Shown: positions 26,014 to 38,682, counted from the stretch's first letter. The stretch is 64,000 nucleotides of DNA from Nautilus pompilius (GCA_018389105.1 JACATO010000684.1:248001-312000); one strand, 5' to 3'. Made by a program: numbers and translations. The notes: generated from the sequence alone by a model not told the origin.

Positions 26014-27278
26014 CGGGGTCTGTCGAAAAAGTATCCGACTTTATTTTTTCCCGTGGGAAGTAATGACATTAGGGAGGCAAAAGTGTGCATAGTGGAGCTG
26101 CATGCATGGTTTTTGGCAGGCTCGCTGGATGTGTCAGTTGCTGTCAGGTGCTTTACTACTAACTCATCGCATTTTCATTTCACCCATGATGATGGAACGT
26201 GTGGAGCAACGATCTTGCATCAACTTTTGCCAAAAGCTTGGAGATACCCAACCGGAAACAATTTGCAAAATTCAACAGGCTTTTGGTGACAATGTTACCC
26301 AAATAAAAGAATGGTACAAAAGGTTCAAAGATGGCTGCACATTGGTGGAGAGTGACTAGTGTTCTGGGAGGCCGTCAACAAGCCGCAGTGCAGTTGTTAT
26401 CGAGAACGCGTGGAACTTGATGATGGAGGATCGTCGTTTGACGGTGCGGGAAATTGGTGACGGGGTTGGGATCAGTAAAGATTCTACATATGCAATTTTA
26501 AAGGAGTATTTGGGCTTGTGCAGAGTGGCAGCGAAATTTGTGTCCAAGCTGCTTTCTCAGGAACAACAACAACTTTGTCTTGAGGTTGCACAGGACCTGC
26601 TGGAAACTGCCAACAGGGATCCTGAGTTCCAGAATACCGTGATAACTGGAGATGAGATGTGGGTGTAAGGGTTTGACCTGGAAACCAAAGCTCAGTCATC
26701 ACAGTGGAAGCACCCAACGTTGCCAAGGCCCAAAAAAGCACATCAGGTCTGGAGAAAAATCAAGGTGATGCTGACTGTTTTCTTCGACTACCGAGGCATT
26801 GTGCATCACGAATACACACCAGAAGAACAAACAGTTACAAAGGAGTACTATTAGAAGTCCTCCGACGTCTTCATGATGCAGTTTGGTGCAAGAGACTGGA
26901 TCTGTGGTCCTTGCAAAATTGGCAGCTGCATCATGACAACACCCCGGCTCATTTGTTGCAGATGATCCAAGGTTTCCTGGCAAAGAAAGGCATTTCGCTC
27001 ATTTGCCAGGCTCCCTACTCTCCAGACCCGGCTCCTCCTTACTTCTGGTTGTTCCCAAAGATGAAGATGCCACTGAAAGGCTCCCGCTTTGAGAGCCGAG
27101 AGGACATGCAGAATGCGACGGCGGAGCTGAGAGCCATTCTGGAAGAAGCATTCCAGACGCCTTCGAACAGGGGAAGGATCGCTGGGCTAAGCGTGTGGAG
27201 GCACAAGGGGCCTACTTCGAAGGGGATTAGCAATTGAACCCCAGCCTAAGGTCAGATACTTTTTCAACAGACCTCGTT
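26014..27278 (+). mobile_element. mariner element 2, full length, nested in the hAT element
   Basis: The terminal inverted repeats are GGTCTGTCGAAAAAGTATCC on the left and, reverse complemented, GGTCTGTTGAAAAAGTATCT on the right. TA flanks both sides (26012-26013 and 27279-27280). It carries a mariner transposase gene with stops and a frameshift. Since it lies inside the hAT element, it inserted later than the hAT copy. Confidence 0.93.
26186..27237 (+). pseudogene. mariner transposase pseudogene 2
   Basis: It starts at MMMERVEQRSCINFCQKLG. The first HTH (GDNVTQIKEWYKRFKDG) runs into an in-frame TAG at 26357, then SGRPSTS and a second HTH (LTVREIGDGVGISK) follow. ITGDEMWV is followed by TAA at 26666. 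A frameshift occurs near 26850, after which HHDNTPAH and YSPDPAPPYFWLFPK are readable. The first two catalytic Asp residues survive; the third (normally APxDF) is Tyr in APPYF. The size of about 350 codons is that of an intact transposase. The element cannot move itself. Confidence 0.9.
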
Positions 27279-27379
27279 TATGTTTTCAATTTTTGTGAGA
27301 CCTTCTGGTGTAATTTTTTAACAAGCAGCCTCCAAGCTTTATTTAGCTTACGGCCTCACCAAGTCTAAATCCAGCACTC

Positions 27380-27550
27380 CACACACACACACACACACAC
27401 GAGTATATTACACACTTTCACACGTGTATTTTACACACACTTTCATGCACACTCTTTTGCACATATACACATGCATTCTTTCATCCATGTATACATGCAT
27501 TCTTTCACATATACACACATTCTTTCACACACGCATAATACACACATTTT
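27380..27550. repeat. CA-rich microsatellite, distal half
   Basis: The CA tract resumes immediately after the hAT right end and grades into CACATTC/CATGCATTC-type imperfect repeats. It is probably the continuation of the tract ending at 24683. Confidence 0.8.
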
Positions 27551-27685
27551 TTACCATTACTGAAACAAATAATCGAGCCTTCACTGACCTGCCGATATGT
27601 TCAAGAGTAGTCAGCAGAAACTGGCTTCCAGGCAGTTTTAATGAAATGCTTCTCAACAGATGACATGTTGGGTATTTTACATTTT

Positions 27686-27880
27686 TATATGCAGGTAGAG
27701 GACCAAAAAAAAAAATGCTCCCTCCTGATATTAATGGTTTTCGGTTATAACTTCTTCCAGAAAATATTAAAATATATAAAACTATGTTTTAGAAATGCTC
27801 TGTACAAGATCTACACAGATATTGTGCCAGATTTTTATTTGAAACTTTTCACAAATTTACAATTTTTGTGATTTTCTCCC
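27686..27880 (+). repeat. Left copy of an unnamed interspersed repeat (inverted pair)
   Basis: This segment matches the reverse complement of 28340-28612 with moderate divergence. Shared landmarks in order are TAATGGTTTT, CAGAAAATA, TATATAAAAC, GAAATGCTCT, ATTGTGCCAGATTTTTAT, ATTTACA and GATTTTCTC. No coding capacity or tRNA-like promoter is recognised. It may be two copies of one repeat in opposite orientation or the arms of a foldback element. Confidence 0.7.
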
Positions 27881-28339
27881 AACCTTCATTCGTAAGGATG
27901 ATTAGTTGGACTTTGTGATTCGATTGTGTTGTATGCACATGTGACACCTTTTGTAAAATTGTCATCGTCATGAGCGGCAAGACTATGAAGCAACTGCATG
28001 TGGACAGGGCTGAAGAGAAATGTGGATGTAATCATTAAATTTTGGGCGTGTTGAATGTGGGTGTTAGTGTTCATTAAATTTCCCCAAAGTTCAATATGAG
28101 TTATTTATGGGCTGGACTTAACCGATCAACAGTCGATTACAAACCTAATAAAGAAGAAGAACTCTTTGAGATGCTCAAGGTCAGGTGGCACTAGTTCAGT
28201 CAGGAATATTCACACACCCTCGTTGAAAGCACGCCACGCTGTTGTGACGCAGTACTGAAGAGCAAAAGGATTACCGACTAAATATTAATTGCGAATCAAT
28301 TTGAATTTTCTTTAACACTAACAGTTTAACCATACTTGT

Positions 28340-28612
28340 AGTGAGAAAATCAACGAACTTCACGAAAAATGTAAATATATTCATGAAAATCAACGAACTT
28401 CACGAGAAATTATATTCATCACTCACGAATCACTTATTCATGAAAACTACTTCACATAAAAATCTGGCACAATACCTGTGTAGATAGATCTCTTCAAGAG
28501 CATTTCAGAAACACACGGTTTTATATACTTTAGTATTTTCTGGTAGACGTTGTAACCAAAACCATTATTTTTCAAGATTCACTTTTCTTTTGTCCACACC
28601 CCCCCATGATAT
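28340..28612 (-). repeat. Right copy of the unnamed repeat, inverted, with an internal tandem duplication
   Basis: It is the partner of 27686-27880 in opposite orientation. Its inner part contains a 40-bp direct duplication (28345-28384 and 28385-28420) built on GAAAATCAACGAACTTCACG, which the left copy lacks. The unduplicated spacer of about 460 bp between the copies has nothing recognisable. Confidence 0.7.
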
Positions 28613-31600
28613 ATCCATCCATACCTGTTGGCTTTAATTACCTGGATGAGTAAATAAATGCAGTAAAATGTTTATGCATATATTTAGCAGAGGTACATTA
28701 AAACACATGTCAGAACCATTATTTGAAAGCAACATCTGTAAATTTGGGGGACAGACATGCAATTTTATGCTTCAGTACTCATCTGCGAATACCATCATCA
28801 TTTCCGCATATATCATCCTCCAGGTGTTCCACTGCTCCATGTAATTTTCACCTGCTGCTGCTTTCTAATCAGATAGCTTAAAGGAGCAAATGAAACTTTT
28901 TGAGGTGATCTGTTCCCTGCTTTTGGCTGGTGTCCACAGTTATAAAAGACAACAAAGAAGTACAGTTGTTTTCAAATTTTCACAGAGAATTAATTGCATT
29001 TTTTTTTTTTTTTGTGGCATTCAACAATTTTTCCTTTAAAAATGTTGGGAAGAAAGAGATTGCAATCATATCTCATTTTGTAGCTTTACTTATTATTCTT
29101 TGGTCTCTGTCCATCCAAGCTTATATTTTGAAATGGCTATAAGTGTGGAGAGGAAAATCATCTGGAGGCGTGGGATGGGATATTGAGGTTACTCAACATA
29201 TTGACTTAGCAATGTTCGCATACTGTATTTCGACCAAATATTCTGATTATCAGTTGCAATTAGAAAGGATGATGAAAGCTGGGAGATATAATGTTGTTTT
29301 CTCAACGTTGCCAGCTGACCAATGGCGAGGATTTGTTGGTGGTTACATGTGTTGTGTTTATCTGGCCTGTGTTCTCAATCAACCCCATGATGCATACACA
29401 AAGATGGCGTATCTTTGAAAAATTAGTGTGAGCACGCGGTTTATTCGACCTGACTGAACCCTCTAGAGGAAGCCTGTGTTTAAGGGAATTGGTATATAAC
29501 TCTGTTTGTTTACAGATCATTAAATGAATAGCTGCTTAGTAATTAAAGAGAAACATTGAAAAGAAAATCCCAGGTGTTCTAACCTTTGACCTGTTTCTGC
29601 ATGACCTTGATCACAAACCACAATTTTAAAGAAAAGCAGCCATGGTCAAGGATTTAGAGCTTCCAGAACTTAAGTTAATCAGGCTGAAATGACCTTTATT
29701 GAAGTAGAAATCTAACCTGGAGACCACTTCCTACACTAGGTAATAATTAAAACATTGGGGCCCGTTCAGGTTATTTAGAAAACTAGAATCCAGAGCAATA
29801 ACATCATGCTTCAGTTAAAATTGCTTTAATACATTATTCATTTTATTTATCTGAAGCCATTTCTTCTTTAATAGATAAATAGTTAGTTTCTGCAATGACT
29901 GCAATGTTTAAGAATCTTCTCATCTTAGGTCAAAGCATTAGAATTTTTATAAAACCAGTTTTCCACACGTTGGTGACTCTTTTCTTCTTCTTCAAGAGTT
30001 TACAACTGACAAAGTGTGTGTGTGTGTGTGGTGTGTGTGTGTGCGTACGCGCTAGAGGATATATGCGCATATTTGTGGGGGAACATAAATGTGAGGGGAG
30101 AACTTATTATATGTGTGTGTGTGGTGTGAGGGAGTATATGTGTGTGTGAGGGAGGAGATAGATGTGTGTAGGGGAAATATGTATATATTCCTTGTTTTCA
30201 GTAGTTCTAATTAAAGCAACAGTTATAAAACCCTGACAGATCCACCGTAGGATCGCCTGTTTATATTTCTGGATATGAGGAAACAAGAATCTAAAGTTAA
30301 ACCCTAAAATCTCAAAAAGGAAATCAATGTGGTTAAGATTAAAAAAGGGAAAGAAAAAAACAAAAACCACTTAAATATTACTTGGTCAGTTATTTTTTTG
30401 TTTGGTTGTAAGTGGTTATTCATATTTTAGATGGTCTGTACATAGTGAGGTCTGGTAGAAAAGGCTTCACACTTATAGGATCACGGGCTTTGAGGTGTGA
30501 TTTGCTTTTAGCCTGTGGCCCAACATAAAACGGCGCAAGTTGTGATCGAGACAGGTGGAAATGGCAGTGTTCTGGTATATTCTTACAGGTAACAGCTCTC
30601 TCCAATTATAAATTGTTCTTTTTTATTGTTAGACTCCTTGTTTTAAAATTCATTGTACGCAACACAATTGATGAAATCAACATTAATATTCGCTCACTAA
30701 TAACTTTCTCTCTCTGGTTGGCACTGTTTTAAAAATCACATTCTGACACAACAAGTCAGTCTCTGACACATTCTTCTTAATTCATTTTTTCCCATGCTTT
30801 AGCCAATGAAATTTCCTTTTAGTTCTTCTAATTAACAATTTTTTAACCCATTAATGGAACTCTACTTTATTACTAGGTAAATATTGATAATCACCTAATC
30901 ATTTCTGATTATCAGCAAGAAGAGAGACAGCTGTTTTACTCATTAGATGATGTCTGTGCTCTCGCATCATGCATCTGCTAGCTAATTAGATGTAGGTAGA
31001 TGTGGATAGCAAAAAATTTTTAATGGCATTGTTTTTATAATCTTGTTCTCATTCTCAGAAAAGTCTGCTACTAAAGCAAACTTAAAGAGGTTGTTAGGCA
31101 CTCTACTTTTTTGGGGGTAAGTGATTTGAAGGACTGTCGGTAGCATGATATAGACCATTAGATGGCAGGTAAGTACATGATTCAGCTGATAAGTTCAGGA
31201 TATTTGGCATCTAGTCATCTCTATATTCAGTTTTTTTTCAACCAGGTTCTTTCATTAGGATGATCAAAATTGGCTCATGTCTGAGGATTTAAACAAAAAG
31301 AACCTTAATCTTACTGGTCTCTAATATAGCAGAATGTTTTTTTTTTTTATTATTGTACCTACCAGGACAGATCCAGAAATTTTCTATAGTGGATTGGATT
31401 GGTAAAAGAAACAATATTTTGAGATGTTAAAAGTTTCCAACATTCAAAAGTTAATTTACAGTGATCAATGAACTTTGATGGCTTGTGATAAATTGTTATT
31501 TAAGTTTTATAAATAGGATTCTTCTACAGCTTTTTGCTCCCCAACTTTGCCAGTCAATACATTAACTAAACATCCAGACACACATCCTGAAAGATTTTAG

Positions 31601-31948
31601 TGTGTACTATGCGTGAAAATGATAATTACACAGGTAAGTTTATCCAGATAGAAGAGAAATAAGTTAATTATCACCTGTCACATTACAGAAATAAGAAAAG
31701 TATAAATGTACTGTGGTGGGGGAAGCTTATTTATGAATCTAGCTTGATCTTTCTGAAATTCCACCCACTAAAAAGAAGTTCATCAGGTGTGTGAAAGGAA
31801 GAGGTGATGCTGAACAGAGTATGCTGAGCAAAAACCTGCACGGGTTACCCCTGTGGGAATTCCTGAACTGCCTTGTGTTCTGAAAGCAAGGTGTTTTTAA
31901 ATGTTTTCCAGAAATCATCTATAGTGTATTTAAATTTCAAATTAAAAT
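28613..31948. other. Non-coding DNA with a TG-rich tract
   Basis: No gene was recognised. A TG-rich microsatellite occupies about 30016-30175 (TGTGTG with GTGAGGG variants). The remainder is AT-rich DNA without recognisable domains. Confidence 0.6.
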
Positions 31949-32055
31949 CAGAATTTCCTCTTGATGGCTGGGTGAGTAACTAACTATAACATTATTACAA
32001 GAAGAAAATACTATAGTTAGTTACTCACTCACCCAGCCATCAAGAGGAAATTCTG
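31949..32055. repeat. Nearly perfect inverted repeat (hairpin), 40/44-nt arms, 23-nt loop
   Basis: The left arm (31949-31988) begins CAGAATTTCCTCTTGATGGC and the right arm (32012-32055) is its reverse complement across the full length, apart from a four-base insertion. The sequence GGGTGAGTAAC on the left corresponds to GGGTGAGTGAGTAAC in the reverse-complemented right arm, a GAGT tandem duplication. The loop is 23 nt. The size resembles a small-RNA precursor hairpin or a tiny foldback element. No known microRNA family was recognised and no flanking target duplication is clear. A template-switch mutation or a sequencing foldback would look the same. Confidence 0.9.
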
Positions 32056-35000
32056 AACGAGAATTTTCTGTTTATAATACAATAAGATTTATTTTACTTT
32101 GTTTTGAATTTCTATAAACTATTTGTTTGGCCAACAATAGGCTTCAGAAAAGAATATTTTTCAATGGTTTCAATCATTGATTTATCTCAAATCACTTAAC
32201 CAAACCCACAAACTTGTTTAATGTGCACAGTATTGTGGCCCCTTGGAAATTGATAATAAAAAAAAATGCCTGGAAGCCATTTTGGCTCTCCTGTAGATTT
32301 TGATAATGTGTGCTAGGAACAGAATGTGGGTACAATTAGCAGAAACACTGATCAAAACTATGTTGCCCATTGCTTTAGTAGCAATTTTTAAAAATTATAC
32401 ATATTTGTGTAACAGCCATTATAAACCATAATTGTGAATTCATCAATGAAATAATCCATTGAGGGAGAATATTTCAATATGAGATAAAAGTTTGAAAATA
32501 AACTTGTATTTTCTAGCAGTTTATGCTTACAAGATGTAAGAATATGTAATCAGTGTCTGCTAGTATATGTCAAGAAAAAGTATAAAGTGTTTGATCTAAC
32601 TTGCTATGTATTCATCTGGAGAACCAATGATTAACTATACTTTCTTGGATTTAGAGGCCTATGAATAATATTAAGGTTAATAAAATCAGTCTTAGAGATA
32701 AAAGGATAGATTATTTCATTTATCAACCTCTAACGGTTCTCCAATAATGACCATAAACTATATTATTTGAAATTGCACTGTTTCTGATGTTTGCCACTGA
32801 AAGAACTTTAAAATTAACTGCTTTCAACTAAATTGTTTTATTAATCCAAAAGTATTTGAATAAAAAGATGTTTTAAAAAAATACAGATATACCTAAGTGT
32901 GGAGAAGACAGGGGGAATAGGATCTGCCTCCTGTAACTATGGTTACCATCTGTTTCTATATGTAGTGTATAAACTGTGGAAGATTTACAGGACTTAGATT
33001 TCAGAATTCTATAAACCTTATCAGAAGATGTGTGTGCTTTTTAAAAAAAAAAATAAAAACAAGATATTGTATGTACTCTGCTTTCTTATCCTTGTACTCC
33101 ACCTTTCTTCAATCTTTCTTTACTGATATATGAAAATGCCTGCTTTTTTATATATTTTAAAAGAAACTGAATGGTCAAATCATGGCTGCTGTCACTGTTA
33201 TCTTTACAAAACTGATGGATGCAATCTTTGCTATTGTTTGACAGGCTCTCTCTCTTCTCTTAGTTTTTTTTGCAAGTCTTTTTTGGTGGGAGACTGTGGC
33301 TGAGGAATCAAATTGTTGTGTAGAGAAAATGGCCAGCTATTTAAAGCTCTGTTGATGGAAATCATCTGTTTGAAAAATGGCTAGACATTTAGACATTATA
33401 ATATAAATAGGATATGGATTGCTGCAACTAACACGATAGTAACATGATATGTTAATGTGTGGTACATTGATGTTTATCTTTTAAGCTGACCAAAGATTAC
33501 CCCACTTTATTTGGCATTCTTCTCTCTGCAGAGTACCTCATTTATTATTAAATGGCTGTCTCACAGGAGCAAAGCTCTACAACCATCAAAGTCAGTACCA
33601 AATTTCCATGATGCAGATTCTTGTGCCATTCTAATGGTCAGCATCAAGCACTGCTGTTTGTCCAGAGGAGTGTTGTTTACACACCACCATGTATATCTTG
33701 AGTACACGTAAAATCCAGAATGTGAATATAGTTATGTTTTTAATAAAGTGACAGGAGCGGGCTTACTTTCTCCACTGACAGACTATAAAAACTAAACACT
33801 AATTGGTCAAGAAATAGGATAGGTCATCACTTAGAACTTTATTATATACAGTAATATGCACATTGGTATGAGTTCGGTACCATTATTGGATATTCTATAA
33901 ATAAGTTTTTTACAGAATGACTGAAAAAGCTGAAATTAATTTCTGACTAAAAAGTGACATGGCACTAATATTTCAGAAAGGAATGAAGGATTAAACGATG
34001 GAATTTGTATGGATGATTTCCTCATACATCTGCTTCACATTTCTAACAAGATGCTAAATGCATATCTGCAGTGTTTTCTGCTTTTCCTTTTGCAATGTTC
34101 AGGGCATCTCAGCAATATTTGGAACAGTTGAGTCTGCTGCTTTACCTACAGCTAGTTTAATCGTAAAGGTCCAGCTCACAGCAGAAAAGGGCGGGATTTA
34201 GTTGCATTGCCTTGGAAACTTTGCAGCTACATGGTAGACATGACAATACATTTGTTTGTAGGCATAGTAACAAGATGAAGCTTACAGTTAGCTATAAGAT
34301 ACACACTTCTACACCATGATGGACCCACCAGCACAAGCAGCAGTTTTAGCATTGTTTTCTTGGTTATCATAATCTTGTCTTGTTAAATTCTCATTCACTA
34401 TCAAAGTAGTGCAAGAGTAACAGCAAATTTTCAAAAGTATCATTCTCTGTGTCCTTAAATTCTATTAGGAATGTCTCTTAATCAGTCTGACAATCTCGGA
34501 CATTTCACAGGGCAAATCAAGGCCATTCAGTCTCTAGCACACTGTTTGGGCAGGTGCCCTGTTTGTTTTCTAGAGGTTCCCCAGGTTAGTAGTATTGGCA
34601 AAAGGGTTGTGGTGCATTACATGAATAATGAATCACCCTATATTCTCTATCAAGAACAGTGATGTGCATAGTGTTTAGCAACAAGATGAATGACAATGAC
34701 AGATTGGTACATGCTAAGTTGTCACCTTGTGTCTTTGCAGGAAAGCCAGGGCTTTTGGGTAATACTTCTGTTCCATACTTCTATACAGCGACAATTTTAG
34801 ACACAACATTCTGAATTCACACTGTTTAGCATAAATAGATCATGATATTATAACTTATTTTTCCAAAGTCCACGATATGTGTATGAATGATCAAGTTCTG
34901 TTTGAGAGTATGGGCAGACAAACAATCCGAGTTTAATTTTTTGTAAAGTCAGTGAAGGCCTTAAAATATATATATATATATATATGCTTTTTTTCTCCCA

Positions 35001-37947
35001 CCAGGTAGGTAGTGCCACAATTTTGTTTTAAACTTGAAAATTCTATATTCATACAAACTGGACTGGTCATGGTAGACGGACTAAAGGTGGGTTACAAATG
35101 AATTGAATAATGATTGTATTTTCTTCATGGTGAGACAACTCCACTGAGAAGTTCCATCTCCTGTTAAAGCTGATTGAAGAAGCTAACCATTTGAGCAGAG
35201 TTGGCTGTTTTAATTTGTTTTTATCTTTAGTATTCATTTGCTATTGTAATTATGTCTCTTTGAATAGAGTTCTCAAAATATGGTGGGGGGTTTTGATTAT
35301 GATGATATGACGTTTGCTGATGACTCTTCAGACAGGTCAGATGATAGTCAGGAGCAGTAACTGTTGCAGGCATTCTTAACAACAACAACAAAAAAATGCC
35401 ATAGAACCACCACAGGTCACCCAAATAGATCTTGGCAAATTTGGTCTGAAAAATCTCCAACACATTAAAGTCAAGGAAAATTAAAACCTGGCAGTGACCT
35501 ATTGTAAGGGTGTGATACCCTCTGTCCACTATCTGAAACATTGTTCGTTTTTATTATTGTTATATAAAATTCCTTCTGTTCTGCATTCTTGTAGTTAACT
35601 TTTAAAGCTGCGGTGTCATAATGAATTATTTCAAGTTTTTATGCTTTGTTTTTTTGATGCTCATCTGTAATTACACATTGATTTTGTTGCATAGATTTCC
35701 TGTGGCAGGAAACGTACAATACACACATGATACAGTGGTATTAAAGGAAAAGATGAGCTTTAATCGACTTGTCTGGAAATATGTAATGCCTGGTGCTACA
35801 TCTTGATTCTTATAGGAAACACATGCTTATAGCTCTTGATTGAGTACATTTTATCTGTTTTAAGTATCTCTAGCATCTATATTCCATGGAAGCAGATTAT
35901 TTATGAACCAAGCCTACTGACAGATACTGACTGTTCAGGCAAGAAAATTGACTTTAGAAACTTATACAGTGTTGAGTGAAAAATATAAAATTTTTGGATT
36001 TCCACAGCTAATTCTAAAGATCTGATTCTGAAGTGATTGAACATTTGTTGGACATAACCCTAATAGCTGATTATAATTAATTTCAGGTGTAGTTCATAGG
36101 CAGCTGTACATCACTTTCCTTCTGTGGTTAAAATTATATCAGTGCAGATTTTTAACCAATCAGTTGACAAGTTCCACTGATTAAGTCTTGGAAACTTGGC
36201 CAGATATAAGTAATCAGAACGCTGTTTTGAATTCCAGAAAATAACACAGTTACATATTATCTATGCAGAATTTTGTTAATCACTGTTAAGCAGGTGTTCA
36301 GATGTTTTAATTAACGATTTGTGGATGGTAAATCACACACTTTCCAGGAAGTGAGGGATAATTATCTAACCACATTGCACCTTAACTTTCTCTTTAGAGT
36401 AAAGAGATAGAAAACTTAACTGAATTAGATTTTAAATTTCTCACTCCTTACCATGGACTTGGTTTTTGGCAGGCAGACACGAAATCTAACTGAGCAGGGA
36501 ATTAATCAAACAGATTTAGATGAAGAAAGAAAAACTCTCCTTTAACATTCGTTGAAAGACAACAAAAAAACACGGGATTTAAGGACGTCTTTATAACTTT
36601 GTTATTGTTATTCCATGGTTTATAAGGATGAAGGAGAGAATGGAAAGGAAGCTGTGTTGAAAGTGCACCAACAGTCACGTTAAAATCTTTATCTGAATGT
36701 AGGGGACAAACTTTGTAAAGATCAGTTTGCCAGGGATCCATTATTTATGAATGCTGAACACTGTGAAACTTTCTCGTTGTTGCACAATATTTGTATGATT
36801 TTAAAATGAGAATAAGATACCATAAGTTATGGCTGATTTTGTATTTAGTGGAAATTAAGTTTTCTTTATGAATTGTGGTACTTCACTCCCGTTAGACAAT
36901 GGATTTGTAGATAAGGTGATTTTTTTTAAAGATTGTTTTTGTATTTTTTGTTGCTACTTGGATGTTTAAAAGTGGGGAAAGCTGTTAAATGCAGACATTA
37001 TTACCTGGTTCTTGATATTATTACATTCTGTAAATGATCCAGGTCATAGGGTGACACTTTTCAAAGAAATCTGACCAAAATATAGAAGAAAAAACTAATT
37101 AGAAGTACAGTATTCTATTGATTTTATCATTCTAGTACAAATTTGGACATAAAGTGGCATTAAACATCTTCCTCCTCTTATTATAATTTACTGTTTTTTT
37201 TTTGTTTGTATAATAATTTCATCTTTACTTTATACATAATGTACATTTGCACCTGTATATATCTTTTATTGTTCTATCAGAGTCATAGATTATTTCCTTT
37301 TGATCATTTCACAGACATTTTCAAAGACCCATATTTGCTAATAATTCTATTGCAATAAGTGCATTTTTAATTAAATTTTTTGACATTATTATTATTATTA
37401 CTCAAATACATTCTTATACAGTTTGTGCCACTTTTTGAGTGGTTTTCAAAGGTCCACCACCAAAAAAGGGGGTCAGATGATGTTCCAAATCAGTCACAAA
37501 TCTGCCACTTTTGATCACTTGTTCTCTTCCCCATAGATTCAACATTACCTCTCTTCACGTCAAAGTCTAATAACTATGATCACATGTATGCTTTAACCCT
37601 TTTTGTTTTGTATCTCTTAAGTCTATGCAGTACAAAGATTGATTACTCGTTACATATTATCAAATATATAGAAGAAACAAACAAAGCGGTCTCGCATCAG
37701 TACCCTGGAGACCACCATCTTGTTCCTTAAGTTCTTTACCTAGAAAAATTAATGTGTCAGCCTTTGCAGCTTACCTTGTATAACCATGACATATTTGCCA
37801 ATTTTTTTGTATTATAATGATCAATATGGATTCACATCTATCTTTCTGTTTACTTTATTGTACTAATTTTCTCTGTATCTAAGTGTTAAAAGAAAAGGGA
37901 GAAAGAAGCAATTTAGCAACTATGATACATCCACGGGTTTACATATA
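32056..37947. other. Non-coding AT-rich DNA, nothing recognised
   Basis: No exon, RNA gene or element was identified. A short AT microsatellite is at about 34966-34984, an AAC run at about 35384-35395 and ATT runs near 37386-37399. Confidence 0.55.
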
Positions 37948-38682
37948 GTGCCCTGCCATATTAATTCAGCAGTCTCTGCAAGGGAAATTTTGGGCAGGTA
38001 ACCAGTGAGCACTGCCACCATGCTGAAAGTATGCAGATCCTATGATATTTAAATTGCCTGAGGTCATATTATCAACTATTCAAAGTGTGGCCAGAGCCAA
38101 TCACAACTGCTGAGGAAAGAGTGACCTAGAAGGCTTTTAGCCATGACACCATGATAAGACATTGCCCATGCAACAGAGGTGAGCCAAAAAATAGCTCAGT
38201 ATCATTTTTACCAGCTTGGCTACAGAATGTGTACAGCATATAAGAAAGCACTTCTGTCCAATTGAACTAAAATTTTTTGAAAGGTCTGGTCAGAGAATGC
38301 GTTTGGCACAATCCTCACATATTGGTGGTGTATACTTATCATTGATGAGTCCAGGTTTAAGCAATTTATCTCTGGAACTTGCACTTAGGTTTGGAGAAGA
38401 CTTATGCCAATCTCTTTAGCTGGACCATCAGCAGAAAGCAATGATAGATTAAAGGAAACTCCTCATATGCGTAGAGAGAGGGGGGATCTGGAGTAAACTG
38501 TGGTACAAAATTTTGTGGATTTAGGGTGAAACTCACCTGAAGCTCTCTGTGCTATAAAGGATGGCTCACCTGAGCACTAACATAGAAACTTTCTCTCTGC
38601 TGCTTGTCTTCTTTTGGCATTTTTCTGCAACAAACTAACATATAGTAAGAAAAATAGGTGCCTAAATTATTATGGCAGGGCA
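37948..38682 (+). mobile_element. Tc1-like transposon, internally deleted, with TA target duplication
   Basis: The terminal inverted repeats are GTGCCCTGCCATATTAATTC on the left and, reverse complemented, TGCCCTGCCATAATAATTTA on the right. TA lies outside both ends (37946-37947 and 38683-38684). Near 38295-38360 one frame reads ENAFGTILTYWWC, then IIDESRF, the transposase segment holding the first catalytic Asp of Tc1-like enzymes. The later catalytic segments are absent, so at about 735 bp this is a deletion derivative. It shares its right end and the transposase segment with the fragment at 10085-10456. Confidence 0.82.

Larger units (their letters stand above)
24684..27379 (+). mobile_element. 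hAT element, internally degraded, interrupted by mariner 2
   Basis: The left end is CAGTGCTGGATTTAGGCATA and the right end, reverse complemented, is GAGTGCTGGATTTAGACTTG; both then share a TAAGCTAAA-like subterminal block. CAG-type ends of this form are typical of hAT transposons. The element interrupts a CA microsatellite, with CACACACA on both sides, which fits an 8-bp target duplication but is uninformative in a repeat. Between the ends lies a hAT dimerisation domain remnant, and a complete mariner copy is inserted at 26014-27278. Without the mariner the element is about 1.4 kb, far shorter than an autonomous hAT. Confidence 0.82.

Noticed and set aside
33511..33711. Possible upstream exon preceded by CTCTCTGCAG
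   Set aside because: The frame after the candidate acceptor shows no EC motif (no DxNDN, LDRE or TG turn), so the match to an acceptor is taken as chance.
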